Positions 44,378 to 54,612 are shown, counted from the stretch's first letter. The stretch is DNA of 64,000 nucleotides from Ruminococcus sp. JC304 (GCA_000285855.2 HE978651.1:3126361-3190360); one strand, 5' to 3'. Notes: generated from the letters alone by a model not told the origin. A program made the numbers and translations.

Positions 44378-46099
44378 TTAGAACAGACTGTAAAGCTGTG
44401 TCAGTGGAAGCTTCTCTGCCGGTTTGGAAGTGATCTCTTCGCCGTCAACAGTAACCTTATATGTCTCCGGATCTACGGTCAGTTCCGGTGTTCTGTCGTT
44501 AAATACCATATCTTTTTTGCTGATATTTCTGCATCCCTTTACAGGTACTACAGTTTTCTCAAGACCGTATTTCTCTTTTACATTCTCATCCATGGCAGCC
44601 TGGGATACAAAGGTCAGGCAAGCTTCGTTCTTAGCTTTTCCATGAGCTGCAAACATTGGCTGATAGAGAACCGGCTGTGTAGTCGGAATGGATGCATTTG
44701 CATCGCCCATCTTAGATGCAATGATCATACCGCCTTTGATGATAATATCCGGTTTTGCACCAAAGAATACAGGATTCCAGAGAACGAGATCTGCGAATTT
44801 ACCTTCTTCTACAGAGCCCACATACTGGGAAATACCGTGTGTGATCGCCGGGTTGATGGTATATTTGGAGATATAACGTTTTACACGGAAGTTGTCATTG
44901 TCATGTCCTGCATCTTCCGGAAGTGCGCCTCTCTCATCTTTCATCTTACTTGCTGTCTGCCAGGTACGTGTGATAACCTCACCTACACGTCCCATAGCCT
45001 GAGAGTCAGAGCTCATCATACTGAAGATACCCATATCATGAAGAACATCCTCTGCTGCGATTGTCTCAGGACGGATTCGGGAATCTGCAAATGCAACATC
45101 TTCCGGAATTCTCTTGTCAAGGTGATGGCAGACCATCAGCATATCCAGATGCTCATCCAGAGTGTTTACTGTATATGGCATTGTAGGGTTTGTGGAGGAT
45201 GGCAGTACGTTCGGAGCTGCTGCTGCGCGGATGATATCCGGTGCATGTCCGCCGCCCGCACCCTCTGTATGATAAGTGTGGATGGTTCTGCCGCCGATGG
45301 CTGCAAGTGTATCTTCCACGCATCCGCCTTCATTTAATGTATCTGTATGGATGGCAACCTGTACATCATATTCATCTGCCACATTCAGACAGTGATTGAT
45401 AACTGCAGGTGTTGCACCCCAGTCCTCATGAATCTTCAGTCCCATAGCTCCGGCCTTGACCTGCTCAATGAGAGGAGCTTCGTCTGAGCAGTTACCCTTT
45501 CCAAGGAAACCTAAGTTCATCGGATATTCCTCGGCTGCCTTTAACATCATTTTTAAGTTCCATGGTCCAGGTGTACAGGTAGTCGCATTTGTACCGTCTG
45601 CAGGGCCTGTACCACCACCGATCATAGTAGTTACACCACTGTATAATGCACAGTCGATCTGCTGTGGGCTGATGAAATGGATATGGGTATCAATTCCACC
45701 TGCAGTTACGATCATTCCTTCTCCTGCAAGTGCTTCTGTAGATGCACCCACTGTCATTCCAGGTGTGACACCATCCATGATGTCCGGGTTTCCGGCTTTA
45801 CCGATTCCTGCGATTTTGCCGTCTTTGATACCGATATCTGCTTTTACGATTCCTGTGGAGTCTACGATCAATGCATTGGTAATTACCAGATCCAGATCTC
45901 CGTCTTTACTGCAGGTTTTTACAGACTGTCCCATACCGTCACGGATTGTCTTGCCGCCGCCGAACTTTACTTCGTCTCCATAGGTTGTATAATCTTTCTC
46001 TACTTCTATCACAAGGCTTGTATCTGCCAGACGTACCTTATCTCCTGTAGTCGGGCCATACATTGCCGCATATTTGCTTCCGGAAATTTTTGTACTCAT
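44378..46099 (-). CDS. ureC: Urease alpha subunit UreC
   Basis: A 573-residue amidohydrolase with the full catalytic set: the nickel-binding HxH in [12 protein letters not shown] near residue 137, the carbamylated Lys in [12 protein letters not shown] near 222, and the flap Cys/His in MVCHHLD near 325. [12 protein letters not shown] is also conserved. It hydrolyses urea to ammonia and carbamate in the cytoplasm. The start follows AAGGAGGGACAACA. A 172-base gap separates it from ureI. Confidence 0.98.
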   Translation of the reverse strand: MSTKISGSKYAAMYGPTTGDKVRLADTSLVIEVEKDYTTYGDEVKFGGGKTIRDGMGQSVKTCSKDGDLDLVITNALIVDSTGIVKADIGIKDGKIAGIGKAGNPDIMDGVTPGMTVGASTEALAGEGMIVTAGGIDTHIHFISPQQIDCALYSGVTTMIGGGTGPADGTNATTCTPGPWNLKMMLKAAEEYPMNLGFLGKGNCSDEAPLIEQVKAGAMGLKIHEDWGATPAVINHCLNVADEYDVQVAIHTDTLNEGGCVEDTLAAIGGRTIHTYHTEGAGGGHAPDIIRAAAAPNVLPSSTNPTMPYTVNTLDEHLDMLMVCHHLDKRIPEDVAFADSRIRPETIAAEDVLHDMGIFSMMSSDSQAMGRVGEVITRTWQTASKMKDERGALPEDAGHDNDNFRVKRYISKYTINPAITHGISQYVGSVEEGKFADLVLWNPVFFGAKPDIIIKGGMIIASKMGDANASIPTTQPVLYQPMFAAHGKAKNEACLTFVSQAAMDENVKEKYGLEKTVVPVKGCRNISKKDMVFNDRTPELTVDPETYKVTVDGEEITSKPAEKLPLTQLYSLF

Positions 46100-46111
46100 T
46101 GTTGTCCCTCC

Positions 46112-46471
46112 TTACAGAAATCCTTTTAATTTCGCAGTTTCCATGGATGCTGCTTTTGTATCGTCAGTTGCCTGTGCGCGGGTAAGGTCATTCAGTCCGA
46201 ATACTCTCTGTCTGCCACCCATTTCTGTAAGCTGAACCTCTTTTTCTTCACCCGGCTCAAATCTTACAGAAGTTCCTGACGGAATGTCCAGATGATATCC
46301 ATAGGCTTTTTCCCTGTCAAAAGAAAGGCATTTATTTACTTCAAAGAAGTGAAAATGAGAACCGACTTGAACCGGTCTGTCGCCTTTGTTTGCCACTGTT
46401 ACTGTCACTGTTTTCTTGCCTTCATTAAGTGTGATCTCACGATCTGCGGCCATAATTTCACCGATCTTCAT
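46112..46471 (-). CDS. ureB: Urease beta subunit UreB
   Basis: A 119-residue beta subunit with [19 protein letters not shown] and the C-terminal [11 protein letters not shown]. It forms the trimer with UreA and UreC. The second ATG ([11 protein letters not shown]) has the better spacing to AAGGAGG than the first, six bases upstream. Confidence 0.96.
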   Translation of the reverse strand: MKIGEIMAADREITLNEGKKTVTVTVANKGDRPVQVGSHFHFFEVNKCLSFDREKAYGYHLDIPSGTSVRFEPGEEKEVQLTEMGGRQRVFGLNDLTRAQATDDTKAASMETAKLKGFL

Positions 46472-46485
46472 GCTCATTCTCCTCC

Positions 46486-46788
46486 TTACTGAATTGGATT
46501 GTGTACTGTCACAAGCTTGGTTCCATCCGGGAATGTTGCTTCTACCTGAACTTCACCGATCATATCAGCAACACCGTCCATTACGTCATCCTTTGTAAGA
46601 ATCTTAGTTCCAAGCTGCATCAGCTCTACTACTGTTTTACCATCTCTTGCAAGCTCCAGGAGTTCAGAACTGATATACGCAAGTGCCTCCACGTAATTCA
46701 GTTTCAGACCTCTTTCCTTTCTCTCTTTTGCAAGATTTCCTGCCATATGAAGCATTAATTTTTCCTGTTCTTTGGGATTCAGCCTCAT
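46486..46788 (-). CDS. ureA: Urease gamma subunit UreA
   Basis: A 100-residue gamma subunit: [27 protein letters not shown] and the C-terminal [20 protein letters not shown] match the family end to end. Separate ureA and ureB genes are as in most bacteria. The start follows GAGAGGAGGAATATC. First gene of the operon; a terminated leader lies upstream. Confidence 0.97.
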   Translation of the reverse strand: MRLNPKEQEKLMLHMAGNLAKERKERGLKLNYVEALAYISSELLELARDGKTVVELMQLGTKILTKDDVMDGVADMIGEVQVEATFPDGTKLVTVHNPIQ

Positions 46789-46844
46789 GATATTCCTCCT
46801 CTCGAATTGTGCGGATTATAATATGAAAAAATCTTCGTAGTACG

Positions 46845-46897
46845 CAAAAAAGAGCAGGCAATGGGATTCTTTCTCAGACCCCATTGTCTGCTCTTTG
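46845..46897 (-). terminator. Terminator hairpin between the ure promoter and ureA (leader/attenuator)
   Basis: AAAGAGCAGGCAATGGG (46849-46865) pairs with CCCATTGTCTGCTCTTT (46880-46896), 17 pairs with one wobble, and on the minus strand is followed by TTTTTTG. It lies 58 bases upstream of ureA and about 20 bases after the predicted transcription start. No minus-strand gene precedes it. Confidence 0.7.
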
Positions 46898-46919
46898 CAC
46901 GAAAATTTTTATATAGGGG

Positions 46920-46948
46920 ATTATAACTTGTGTTTCTTTGATGGTCAA
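46920..46948 (-). promoter_or_regulatory. Promoter of the urease operon leader
   Basis: TTGACC (46948-46943), a 17-base spacer and TATAAT (46925-46920) on the minus strand: a near-consensus sigma-A promoter. Confidence 0.65.
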
Positions 46949-47101
46949 GATGTTTTTTGTGAACTTTTTATTTCTTCTTCTATTTCCATTATTCTGCTAC
47001 AAGTCTGACCAATTTTCCAGATATCTTTGTTTAATTCTCCCCTTGACGATAAGCTCCCCCAAAGGTGTATCATAGTTTTGTGTTAAAGGAGGTAAACTAT
47101 T

Positions 47102-48286
47102 ATGTTTGAGACATTAGGAGAAAAGGCTGAAGAAAAAGCAATGGTGCAGTTCCTTGAACGCTTTACGGACTATCCGTTTCTGGTAAAGTTCAAGAATTCC
47201 GAATATCCAATCGGAGAGGGAGAACCCACATTTACAGTAAATTTTAAGGAAACAATTCCTCTGGCCGAACTGCTCAAAAGCACTTCCCTGGCATTAGGTG
47301 AGGCTTATATGCGGGGAGATCTGGATATTGAAGGAAATCTTTACGAGGCACTGGATCATTTTCTGGGACAGATGGGCAAATTTTCTACCAATGAATCTGC
47401 TCTGAAAAAGATCATGTTCAGTTCTACATCCAAAAAGAATCAGGAAAAGGAAGTCACCAGCCACTATGATATCGGAAATGATTTTTATAAATTATGGCTG
47501 GACGAAACCATGAGTTATTCCTGTGGCTACTTCATTCATGACGATGACTCTTTATATCAGGCACAGGTTAATAAAGTAGATTATATTTTGAAAAAATTAC
47601 ACCTGGAAGAAGGTATGAGTCTTCTTGATATCGGCTGCGGATGGGGTTTTCTGCTGATTGAGGCTGCCAAGAAATACAAAGTACATGGTACAGGAATCAC
47701 TTTAAGCCACGAACAATATACAGAATTCCAGAAACGCATCAAAGATCAGGGCCTGGAAGATTATCTTACAGTGGAACTGATGGATTACCGCGATCTGCCA
47801 AAGCATGACTATCAGTTTGACCGGGTAGTCAGTGTGGGAATGCTGGAACATGTTGGACGCGACAATTATCAGCTTTTCCTTGACTGTGTAGAGAAAATTC
47901 TGAAGCCGGGCGGATTATTCCTGCTTCATTTTATCAGCGCACTGAAAGAACATCCGGGAGATCCATGGATCAAGAAATATATCTTTCCAGGTGGAACCGT
48001 TCCCAGCTTAAGAGAGATTCTTAACCATATGGCAGAGGACAATTTCCACACTCTGGACATTGAAAATCTGCGTCTGCATTACAATAAAACTCTGCTCCAC
48101 TGGGAAAAGAATTTCCGTGATAATATAGAAAAAGAAAAGACCTTGTTTGATGAATCCTTCCTGCGTATGTGGGAACTTTATCTGTCAGCATGTGCTGCAA
48201 CCTTCCATAACGGAATTATTGATCTGCACCAGATTCTGATGACGAAAGGAATCAATAATGATCTGCCAATGACACGCTGGTATTAA
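47102..48286 (+). CDS. cfa: Cyclopropane-fatty-acyl-phospholipid synthase
   Basis: A 394-residue enzyme. The N-terminal domain (about 1-105) has LGEAYMRGDLDIEGNLYEAL; the SAM-binding domain has the CFA signature SHYDIGNDFYKLWLDETMSYSC near 120, LDIGCGWGF near 176, and GMLEHVGRDNY near 240. It adds a methylene bridge to unsaturated acyl chains of membrane phospholipids. The start follows AAAGGAGGTAAACTATT. It stands alone; TTGACG at 47043-47048 may be its -35. Confidence 0.95.
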   Translation: MFETLGEKAEEKAMVQFLERFTDYPFLVKFKNSEYPIGEGEPTFTVNFKETIPLAELLKSTSLALGEAYMRGDLDIEGNLYEALDHFLGQMGKFSTNESALKKIMFSSTSKKNQEKEVTSHYDIGNDFYKLWLDETMSYSCGYFIHDDDSLYQAQVNKVDYILKKLHLEEGMSLLDIGCGWGFLLIEAAKKYKVHGTGITLSHEQYTEFQKRIKDQGLEDYLTVELMDYRDLPKHDYQFDRVVSVGMLEHVGRDNYQLFLDCVEKILKPGGLFLLHFISALKEHPGDPWIKKYIFPGGTVPSLREILNHMAEDNFHTLDIENLRLHYNKTLLHWEKNFRDNIEKEKTLFDESFLRMWELYLSACAATFHNGIIDLHQILMTKGINNDLPMTRWY

Positions 48287-48289
48287 AAT

Positions 48290-48326
48290 AACTGCCTGGA
48301 TTTTTATTTTTGAAATCCAGGCAGTA
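48290..48326. terminator. Terminator after cfa
   Basis: ACTGCCTGGATTT (48291-48303) and AAATCCAGGCAGT (48313-48325), 13 perfect pairs, no long U tract on the plus strand but strong stem. Confidence 0.7.
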
Positions 48327-48432
48327 CATAGACAATATTTTTTCTATTTCGCTTCCATAATTATTCTCTTATTTTTTCATATTATCAGTTGTAAGCATTC
48401 TTGTAGGTTTACGGATACACCACAAACTACTA

Positions 48433-49818
48433 TTATTCGCCTCTGTGTTTACCCTGAGACAGATCTTCCACTACTTTTGCATAGTATTTATCTACATTGA
48501 AGAATGCCATGCAGATTACACAGATTACACATGTGATCACCGGTACCCATGCGAATGCGATTGAAATAGAGGACAGTGCAGACGCGCTCTGAACCTTAAG
48601 CTGTGCGTCAAATCCACCTGCTGCAAGGATCCAGCCAAGTGCTGCTGTTCCCACACCGGAACCAACTTTCATACAGAAGGAAGAAGCTGCATTTCCCATG
48701 CCTGCTGTGCCGTATCCATTATACCATTCACCATATGTGATCGCATCCTGAAGGCATCCAAACATAGTTGCTCCGCCACATCCGAATCCAATACCTTTGA
48801 TAACGGAAGAAAGGCAGATCAGAGAGTAGGAAGTTGTCAGTCCTGACAGTACGAAACCTACAGTTGCAACTGCCATTCCCCCCATAAACAGGTAACGTTT
48901 ACTGATCTTCTTCATCAGGAATGGTGTGATGAACAGAGTTACGATCTGTGCAATTGACAGAAGGTTGGATACCATTGCATAGTATCCGTCATTTCCCATA
49001 TTGTACATTGTGAAGTATACTGCTGAACCAAAGAAGCAGGACATCATAAAGTACATAGCGAACAGACTTACTACCATTAACAGCCAGTATTTATTTTTGA
49101 AAAGACCTTCCAGACCTTTTATAAAGGAAACCTGATTTTGGCCGCCTTCTGCGCTTTCTTCATGTACACGTTCCTGGCATACAAAGAACATGAACATGTT
49201 CAGTACGATAAATACAATCATCAGTACTACAAAAGTCATTGTCCAGCCCTTCTGAGTGTAAGCATCTCCGCCACCGAAGAAGCCTGTCATTTTCAGAACA
49301 ACTGTGTTGATTGTCATAGTTCCGGCTGTAGCCAGAAGGTTACGGAAGTTTCCGAGAAGTCCTCTTTCATACTGGTTCATTGTCATCAGTCCCTGCATAG
49401 TTGCATATGGAACGTTAATACCTGTATAGAAGATTGTGGAAACAAGGTTATATGTAAGGAACATATATGCAATCTGTGCTTTTCCTGCAAATGCAGACGG
49501 TACGCTGAACATTAAGACTGTACATACTGCCAGCGGAATACATAATCTTGCGATCCATGGACGGGCTTTTCCCCACTTACTGTGTGTATGGTCTACGATG
49601 TAACCCATTGCAAGGTCAGAAATTCCATCCAGGAATTTGGAAATTGCAATGATAGATGCTGCTGCCGCTGCACTTGCACCAATTACGTTTGTGTAATATA
49701 CCAGCAGGAATGCACTGATTGCAGAGTACACCAGGTTTCCTGCATAGTCGCCGATACCATAAGCAAATCTCTCAAGGAAAGACAGCTTAGCATCCGGATT
49801 CATGTTTACGTTCTTCAT
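48433..49818 (-). CDS. GPH-family sugar symporter, second copy
   Basis: A 461-residue twelve-helix transporter with GPH motifs FAYGIGDYAGNLVYSAI at the start, VDHTHSKWGKARPWIARL near residue 78, and MKVGSGVGTAALGWIL near 385. It follows the GH5 glucanase gene by 80 bases on the same strand, so it likely imports the oligosaccharide or glycoside split by that enzyme. The start follows AGGGAGAAAAGATT. It is related to, but clearly different from, the lactose symporter earlier in the window. Confidence 0.9.
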   Translation of the reverse strand: MKNVNMNPDAKLSFLERFAYGIGDYAGNLVYSAISAFLLVYYTNVIGASAAAAASIIAISKFLDGISDLAMGYIVDHTHSKWGKARPWIARLCIPLAVCTVLMFSVPSAFAGKAQIAYMFLTYNLVSTIFYTGINVPYATMQGLMTMNQYERGLLGNFRNLLATAGTMTINTVVLKMTGFFGGGDAYTQKGWTMTFVVLMIVFIVLNMFMFFVCQERVHEESAEGGQNQVSFIKGLEGLFKNKYWLLMVVSLFAMYFMMSCFFGSAVYFTMYNMGNDGYYAMVSNLLSIAQIVTLFITPFLMKKISKRYLFMGGMAVATVGFVLSGLTTSYSLICLSSVIKGIGFGCGGATMFGCLQDAITYGEWYNGYGTAGMGNAASSFCMKVGSGVGTAALGWILAAGGFDAQLKVQSASALSSISIAFAWVPVITCVICVICMAFFNVDKYYAKVVEDLSQGKHRGE

Positions 49819-49898
49819 AATCTTTTCTCCCTGTATGCTGTTGTAATTTTTTCATTCTCATCACAACAGGTGCTCTTTACTTTTCAATAAATCTGTTC

Positions 49899-51065
49899 TT
49901 ATTTCTCAATCGGAAACCATCCGAAATCCACACATCTGCCGAAATCCCAGCTGTCCCAGCCTACCCAGCCAGGTGTGTTTACTGTATCTGTAAGAAGCTT
50001 GTAACTCCAGTAGAAATATCCGCTTCCTGCGTTCCATGCGTCAAGCTGTGCCTCAGCAACTGCGTTGTAGATTTTCTTCTTTTCCTCAGCACTTACTGTT
50101 TCCTGTGCCATGCCTTCTACACCGTTGAGAACTGTCTGTCCGCCCTTTGTATCGCATCCAACTGCAAGAGAGTTAAACAGGCACCATTCACCGCAGATTA
50201 CCGGGAAGTATTCCTGCATTTCTGCGATGTCTTTTTTCAGCTCTTTTACATATTTCACATACTCTTCTACAGTCTGCTCACAGCCCTTCATTTCTGCAAC
50301 CATCAGATACTGGTGAGTATCCAGAACTACGTTCTTGTACTTATCTTCACGCATAAAATCTTTCCATGCTTTTAAACAGAATGCATCATGGAATACCACA
50401 TATTTGTCTTCCGGCATATGTCTGCGGATTCTGTCGTATGCTTCCAGATAAAAACCACGGATGAATTCCATTGTATTTGGCTTTGTTCCTTTGGCTTTCT
50501 CAGGATCAACTGCAGGATAGCGCTCTGTAACCTTCATGGATTCCCACATATCTTCCAGTATTGGCTCGTTCAGGATTTCAATTCCCCACAATCCTTTTCT
50601 TGTTCCGTATCTCTCTGCCAGTCTTTCCAGTACTGTAAGTTCGAATTCCACTTCGTCCGGCTCCTGTGACCACTTGCATACACCGCTGATTCCACCATTG
50701 TCAAATCCATTCTGGCTGTCCGGTGCTGTATGAAGATCGATCAGAATCTGCAGACCGTATTTCTCAGCCCAGTTAAATGCTTTGTCCAATTCTTCAATAC
50801 ATCCGATGAATGGTTCTCTGTCACCGAAAATGAAATATGGAACCGGGATTCTTACTGCATCCATTCCCATGGATTTAATTCTTGTGAAGTCTCTTTCTGT
50901 AATGTACTCAGAACGATGGATCTTGATTCTTGCTTCATAGACTTCTTTGGAGAGCTGTGTGGGCAGATAGTATTCATCTTCTGCTGTTGTGCCCTCAAAC
51001 AAAGACGGACTCATCCATTTTTCAAGTACCAGCCAGTTTCCAAGATTGACTCCTTTTACTTTCAT
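49899..51065 (-). CDS. Glycoside hydrolase family 5 (exo-beta-1,3-glucanase-like)
   Basis: The start MKVKGVNLGNWLV is preceded by AGGGAGGAAAAC; a longer frame is unsupported. The 388-residue protein has no signal peptide. GH5 features: KGVNLGNWLVLEKWM, DLHTAPDSQNG, acid/base Glu in IEILNEP near 164 and nucleophile Glu in VICGEWC near 288, then YFYWSYKLL. The NLGNWLVLE opening is that of the fungal-type exo-1,3-glucanase subfamily. Being cytoplasmic, it acts on imported short beta-glucosides, together with the downstream symporter. Confidence 0.88.
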   Translation of the reverse strand: MKVKGVNLGNWLVLEKWMSPSLFEGTTAEDEYYLPTQLSKEVYEARIKIHRSEYITERDFTRIKSMGMDAVRIPVPYFIFGDREPFIGCIEELDKAFNWAEKYGLQILIDLHTAPDSQNGFDNGGISGVCKWSQEPDEVEFELTVLERLAERYGTRKGLWGIEILNEPILEDMWESMKVTERYPAVDPEKAKGTKPNTMEFIRGFYLEAYDRIRRHMPEDKYVVFHDAFCLKAWKDFMREDKYKNVVLDTHQYLMVAEMKGCEQTVEEYVKYVKELKKDIAEMQEYFPVICGEWCLFNSLAVGCDTKGGQTVLNGVEGMAQETVSAEEKKKIYNAVAEAQLDAWNAGSGYFYWSYKLLTDTVNTPGWVGWDSWDFGRCVDFGWFPIEK

Positions 51066-51296
51066 GTTTTCCTCCCTGATATTGGTATAAATTTTACATT
51101 TCCGGAAACGTCTTTCCGATATCAATTTACTTTCGCGCGCTCTTTATTTTTCAATCATTATTTTATCTGTGAAAATGCGAATTTTATATTATAATTCTCA
51201 GTTTTTTATCACTTTTCACGGCAAATATGTTATGATATAAATACTTACATATGTTCCCTTTTATATCGCTTTCGTTAATAACAGGAGGAATCCGCC

Positions 51297-52541
51297 ATGA
51301 ATTTTAATATAGATTATCTCATGCAGCATATTTCCTATGAATTACATACAATTGTAAAAAACTGGACAGGCACTTTATCTTCACAGACAAAGCCGGAAGT
51401 TATCTGTGCACGTAAAGATATAAGCGATGAATATCTTCCATTTTCTATTTTTACAAATTCTATTTTAAATGCAGAAGATACTTTTAATCTTGCCAGCAGC
51501 CCTCTTATCTTTTCTGTCGGAACTGCTGACCAGCAGATTTTTTACGCATATGTTGCTGCCGGAGAGAAATATCTGCTCATTGGACCTGTAATGTTTTCGT
51601 CCTTTATACAGATGAATTTACATATAAACCTGCCTTCCCTGGCACAGAAAGATCTTACTCCTATCTTCTGCTGCAATTTTTATTATTTCTGCTCCAATGT
51701 GCTTCTGGCCCATAATCTGTTCAGTGAATTTCCTCTTATCCGGGATGATCTTATTTCTTCTAATTGCGTAAAAAAGGCGGAAGACTATGATATTATGTGT
51801 AATTATTCTGCACTTGTTTTTGAGCGACAGGAAATGGATGAACCACATAATCCCTATGACCAGGAAATCCGCGAATCCTTAAGTATTGAAAACGGAGATA
51901 TGGAAATGTACCGCAAAAGTATCAGCGAAGATTATACAGGAAAGCTTGGAACTCTTTCCAAAGACGCATTGAGAAATGCCAAAAATCTGTCAATTGTTCT
52001 CATGACTCTTGCCAGCCGCGCTGCGATCCGCGGCGGTCTGCTTCCGGAAATATCCTTCTCTATGAGCGATATTTTCATACAGAAAGTAGAAGAAATGACT
52101 GATCCTATAGCAACCGTAAACCTGGCCCGACAGTTTCAGATGGAATATATCAAAGCAGTAGCTGAAATCCGTCAGCAAAAAAAAGTTACTTCTGATATTA
52201 CCTCCAAAAATATCTGGGTGGAGCAGTCCAAAGATTACATTTTCAAACATTTACACGAAAAAATCCGCATCCAGGATATTGCAGAGTATCTGCATCTGAA
52301 TGCGAATTATCTTTCTGAACTATTCAGGCAATGTGAAAACGTTACTCTTACGGATTTCATTTTACAGGAAAAGGTAAAGCTTACCAAGAATCTTCTGGCT
52401 TATTCCCCCTATTCTTATATTGAAATCGCCACTTATCTGGGATTTTCCTCTCAGAGTCATCTGGGAAAAGTGTTTAAAAAATATACAGGAATGACTCTGC
52501 GGCAGTATCGGGAAAAATACGGGCAGAACTTTAATAAATGA
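51297..52541 (+). CDS. AraC-family regulator with long N-terminal sensor region
   Basis: A 414-residue protein. Residues 1-300 are a sensor region without recognised cupin, similar in layout to YSIRK-type or YtdP-like AraC proteins. Residues 310-410 carry the double HTH (IRIQDIAEYLHLNANYLSELFRQCENV, then IEIATYLGFSSQSHLGKVFKKYTGM). The start follows ACAGGAGGAATCCGCC. It is divergent from the GH5 gene, which with the symporter is its probable target. Confidence 0.85.
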   Translation: MNFNIDYLMQHISYELHTIVKNWTGTLSSQTKPEVICARKDISDEYLPFSIFTNSILNAEDTFNLASSPLIFSVGTADQQIFYAYVAAGEKYLLIGPVMFSSFIQMNLHINLPSLAQKDLTPIFCCNFYYFCSNVLLAHNLFSEFPLIRDDLISSNCVKKAEDYDIMCNYSALVFERQEMDEPHNPYDQEIRESLSIENGDMEMYRKSISEDYTGKLGTLSKDALRNAKNLSIVLMTLASRAAIRGGLLPEISFSMSDIFIQKVEEMTDPIATVNLARQFQMEYIKAVAEIRQQKKVTSDITSKNIWVEQSKDYIFKHLHEKIRIQDIAEYLHLNANYLSELFRQCENVTLTDFILQEKVKLTKNLLAYSPYSYIEIATYLGFSSQSHLGKVFKKYTGMTLRQYREKYGQNFNK

Positions 52542-52554
52542 ATGCTTTTCGCTG

Positions 52555-53013
52555 TTATGCCATTCCATTCACTGTTTTATACTTATACAGCATCTCCGCA
52601 TGATTCTGCTCCTCAATCTGTATATCAGCCAACAGCTTGCGTACACCACTATCGCCAAAGGCAAATACATCATCATTGTATGTTCCTGACACCAGCTTCT
52701 CTGTACCAATACAGTCTGTTGCAAGAAACGCATCGTGTTGTTTATCTTCCGGTGAACTCATGGCTGTATAGACTGCTTTTGGCTGATAGTCTTTGCCTGA
52801 TCTGTCATTACAATTACATTCAGGCACACTTCCGGAAAGAATCATTGACAAAGACTCATAATGCTTCTGTTCTTCCTGCTGGATATTCCGGAAAAGATTT
52901 TTAAGCTCCGGATCCCTGGCCTGTTCTGCGTATTTTCCATACTTTTCCACACAGCTTTTCTCTTGTGTCTGAAGATCTTCGATTACTGAACGTTCCTTTT
53001 CTTTTAAAATCAT
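52555..53013 (-). CDS. CotF-like spore coat protein (ferritin-like fold)
   Basis: A 152-residue protein with two ferritin-like helix pairs: DLQTQEKSCVEKYGKYAEQ ... QQEEQKHYESL near the start and ADIQIEEQNHAEMLYKY near the end. The paired E..H motifs suit a CotF/ferritin-like fold. Family members are spore coat or related proteins, consistent with a spore former. The start follows AGGAGACAACAGACT. It is convergent with the AraC gene, 13 bases apart. Confidence 0.75.
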   Translation of the reverse strand: MILKEKERSVIEDLQTQEKSCVEKYGKYAEQARDPELKNLFRNIQQEEQKHYESLSMILSGSVPECNCNDRSGKDYQPKAVYTAMSSPEDKQHDAFLATDCIGTEKLVSGTYNDDVFAFGDSGVRKLLADIQIEEQNHAEMLYKYKTVNGMA

Positions 53014-53107
53014 AGTCTGTTGTCTCCTTTTTTAAGAAATACTGTATTTTGTTACATAAAAATAGTATGGATAAAAAATGCTTTTTTATTCGCAACGCAA
53101 CAACTTA

Positions 53108-53135
53108 GTCGCAATCCGCTTCACTACTTGCTCAT
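53108..53135. repeat. Dispersed repeat, copy 1
   Basis: GTCGCAATCCGCTTCACTAC then TTGCTCAT; one base differs from the copy at 63974-64000 over 26 bases. It lies in the gap before the MATE gene, unrelated to coding sequence. Confidence 0.6.
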
Positions 53136-53240
53136 AACCGAAATACTATAACATCAGGATAGCTTTTTATTTACTTTGTGATATACTTATATCTGAAATT
53201 TTTATAGCAAACTGCTATAGATTATGTGAGGGAATTTGCA

Positions 53241-54608
53241 ATGAAACGTATCGATTTTGAAAAAGGAACTGTAACCGGTAATATTCTGAATGCCGCCATT
53301 CCCATGCTGGTGGCTCAGATATTGAATCTTTTATATAATATTGTAGACCGTATCTATATTGCCAGAATCCAGGATGTGGGTACAACAGCACTGGGGGCTG
53401 TGGGCTTATGCTTTCCGATCATTATGATCATCACAGCTTTCAGCAATCTCTTTGGCTCGGGAGGTGCCCCGATTTTCTCCATCAACCGTGGGAAAGGAGA
53501 TTCCAGAACTGCTGATATGATCATGAATACCGCATTCACAATGTTATGCGGAAGTGCTGCTGTGCTGATGCTGGTCGGATTTCTTTTTGCCAGACCCTTA
53601 CTAACTCTGTTTGGTGCTTCGGATGATGCTCTGGTTTATGCGTATCCCTATCTGATGATCTACCTTCTGGGTACTCTTCCTTCCATGATTGCAACAGGAA
53701 TGAACCCATTTATTAATGCACAGGGCTATGCCATTATCGGTATGCTGTCAGTGGCAGTCGGTGCAGTGGCAAATATTATTCTTGATCCGGTTTTTATTTT
53801 TGTTCTGGATATGGGGATTAAGGGTGCAGCGATTGCTACTGTAATCTCTCAGATTCTCTCTGCCTTGCTTGTATTTTATTTTCTTCATGGAAAATCAGAA
53901 TTGAAGGTAAGATGGATTCATATAAATGAGATTTCTGAGTGCACCAGACATGCCAGGGATATCATCAGTCTGGGGTCTGCCGGATTTATCATGCAGCTGA
54001 CTAACAGCTTGGTAAGTATCTGCTGCAATAATGTTCTTTCCGTGACAGGCGGTGATATTTATATCTCTGTCATGACTATTATATCCAGTGTTCGCCAGAT
54101 GGTGGAGACGCCTATCCATGCGATCAATGAGGGAACCTCTCCTGTTCTCAGCTACAATTACGGAGCCAGACGTCCTGACAGGGTAAAGAAAGCAGGGGTT
54201 GTTCTGATCATTATGGTTCTGATCTATACAGGTATCATGTGGAGCGTCATTCTCATTGCCCCTGAATTTCTGATCGGGATCTTCAGTTCAGACAAACTGC
54301 TATTAAAGGATGCAGTTCCTGCACTGAAACTTTACTTTGCAGCCTTTATTTTTATGGATCTGCAGTATATTGGTCAAACAGTGTTTAAATCATTAAATAA
54401 AAAAAAGCAGGCGATTTTTTTCTCCCTGCTTCGTAAAGTATTTATCGTGGTTCCGCTGACTTATTTCCTGCCCTATGGATTACACATGGGCACAGATGGC
54501 GTGTTTATGGCAGAGCCTGTATCCAATGTGATCGGTGGTTCTCTGTGTTTTATTACCATGCTGATTACAATATTGCCTGAATTGAACAAAATGGGAAACT
54601 CCCGATAA
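53241..54608 (+). CDS. MATE-family multidrug/sodium exporter
   Basis: About 455 residues with twelve membrane helices and MATE features: GNILNAAIPMLVAQILNLLYNIVDRIYI in the first helix, SRTADMIMNTAF, ALLVFYF and the late MDLQYIGQTVFKSLNKKKQA stretch. The ATG at 53241 has GAGGG eight bases upstream; a GTG at 53226 is less likely. It stands alone and ends in a terminator. Substrate unknown. Confidence 0.9.
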   Translation: MKRIDFEKGTVTGNILNAAIPMLVAQILNLLYNIVDRIYIARIQDVGTTALGAVGLCFPIIMIITAFSNLFGSGGAPIFSINRGKGDSRTADMIMNTAFTMLCGSAAVLMLVGFLFARPLLTLFGASDDALVYAYPYLMIYLLGTLPSMIATGMNPFINAQGYAIIGMLSVAVGAVANIILDPVFIFVLDMGIKGAAIATVISQILSALLVFYFLHGKSELKVRWIHINEISECTRHARDIISLGSAGFIMQLTNSLVSICCNNVLSVTGGDIYISVMTIISSVRQMVETPIHAINEGTSPVLSYNYGARRPDRVKKAGVVLIIMVLIYTGIMWSVILIAPEFLIGIFSSDKLLLKDAVPALKLYFAAFIFMDLQYIGQTVFKSLNKKKQAIFFSLLRKVFIVVPLTYFLPYGLHMGTDGVFMAEPVSNVIGGSLCFITMLITILPELNKMGNSR

Positions 54609-54612
54609 GCAG

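Noticed and set aside
44642-45337. 231-codon plus-strand frame opposite ureC
   Set aside because: Cysteine- and histidine-rich composition is typical of an antisense frame of a conserved enzyme; no start signal.
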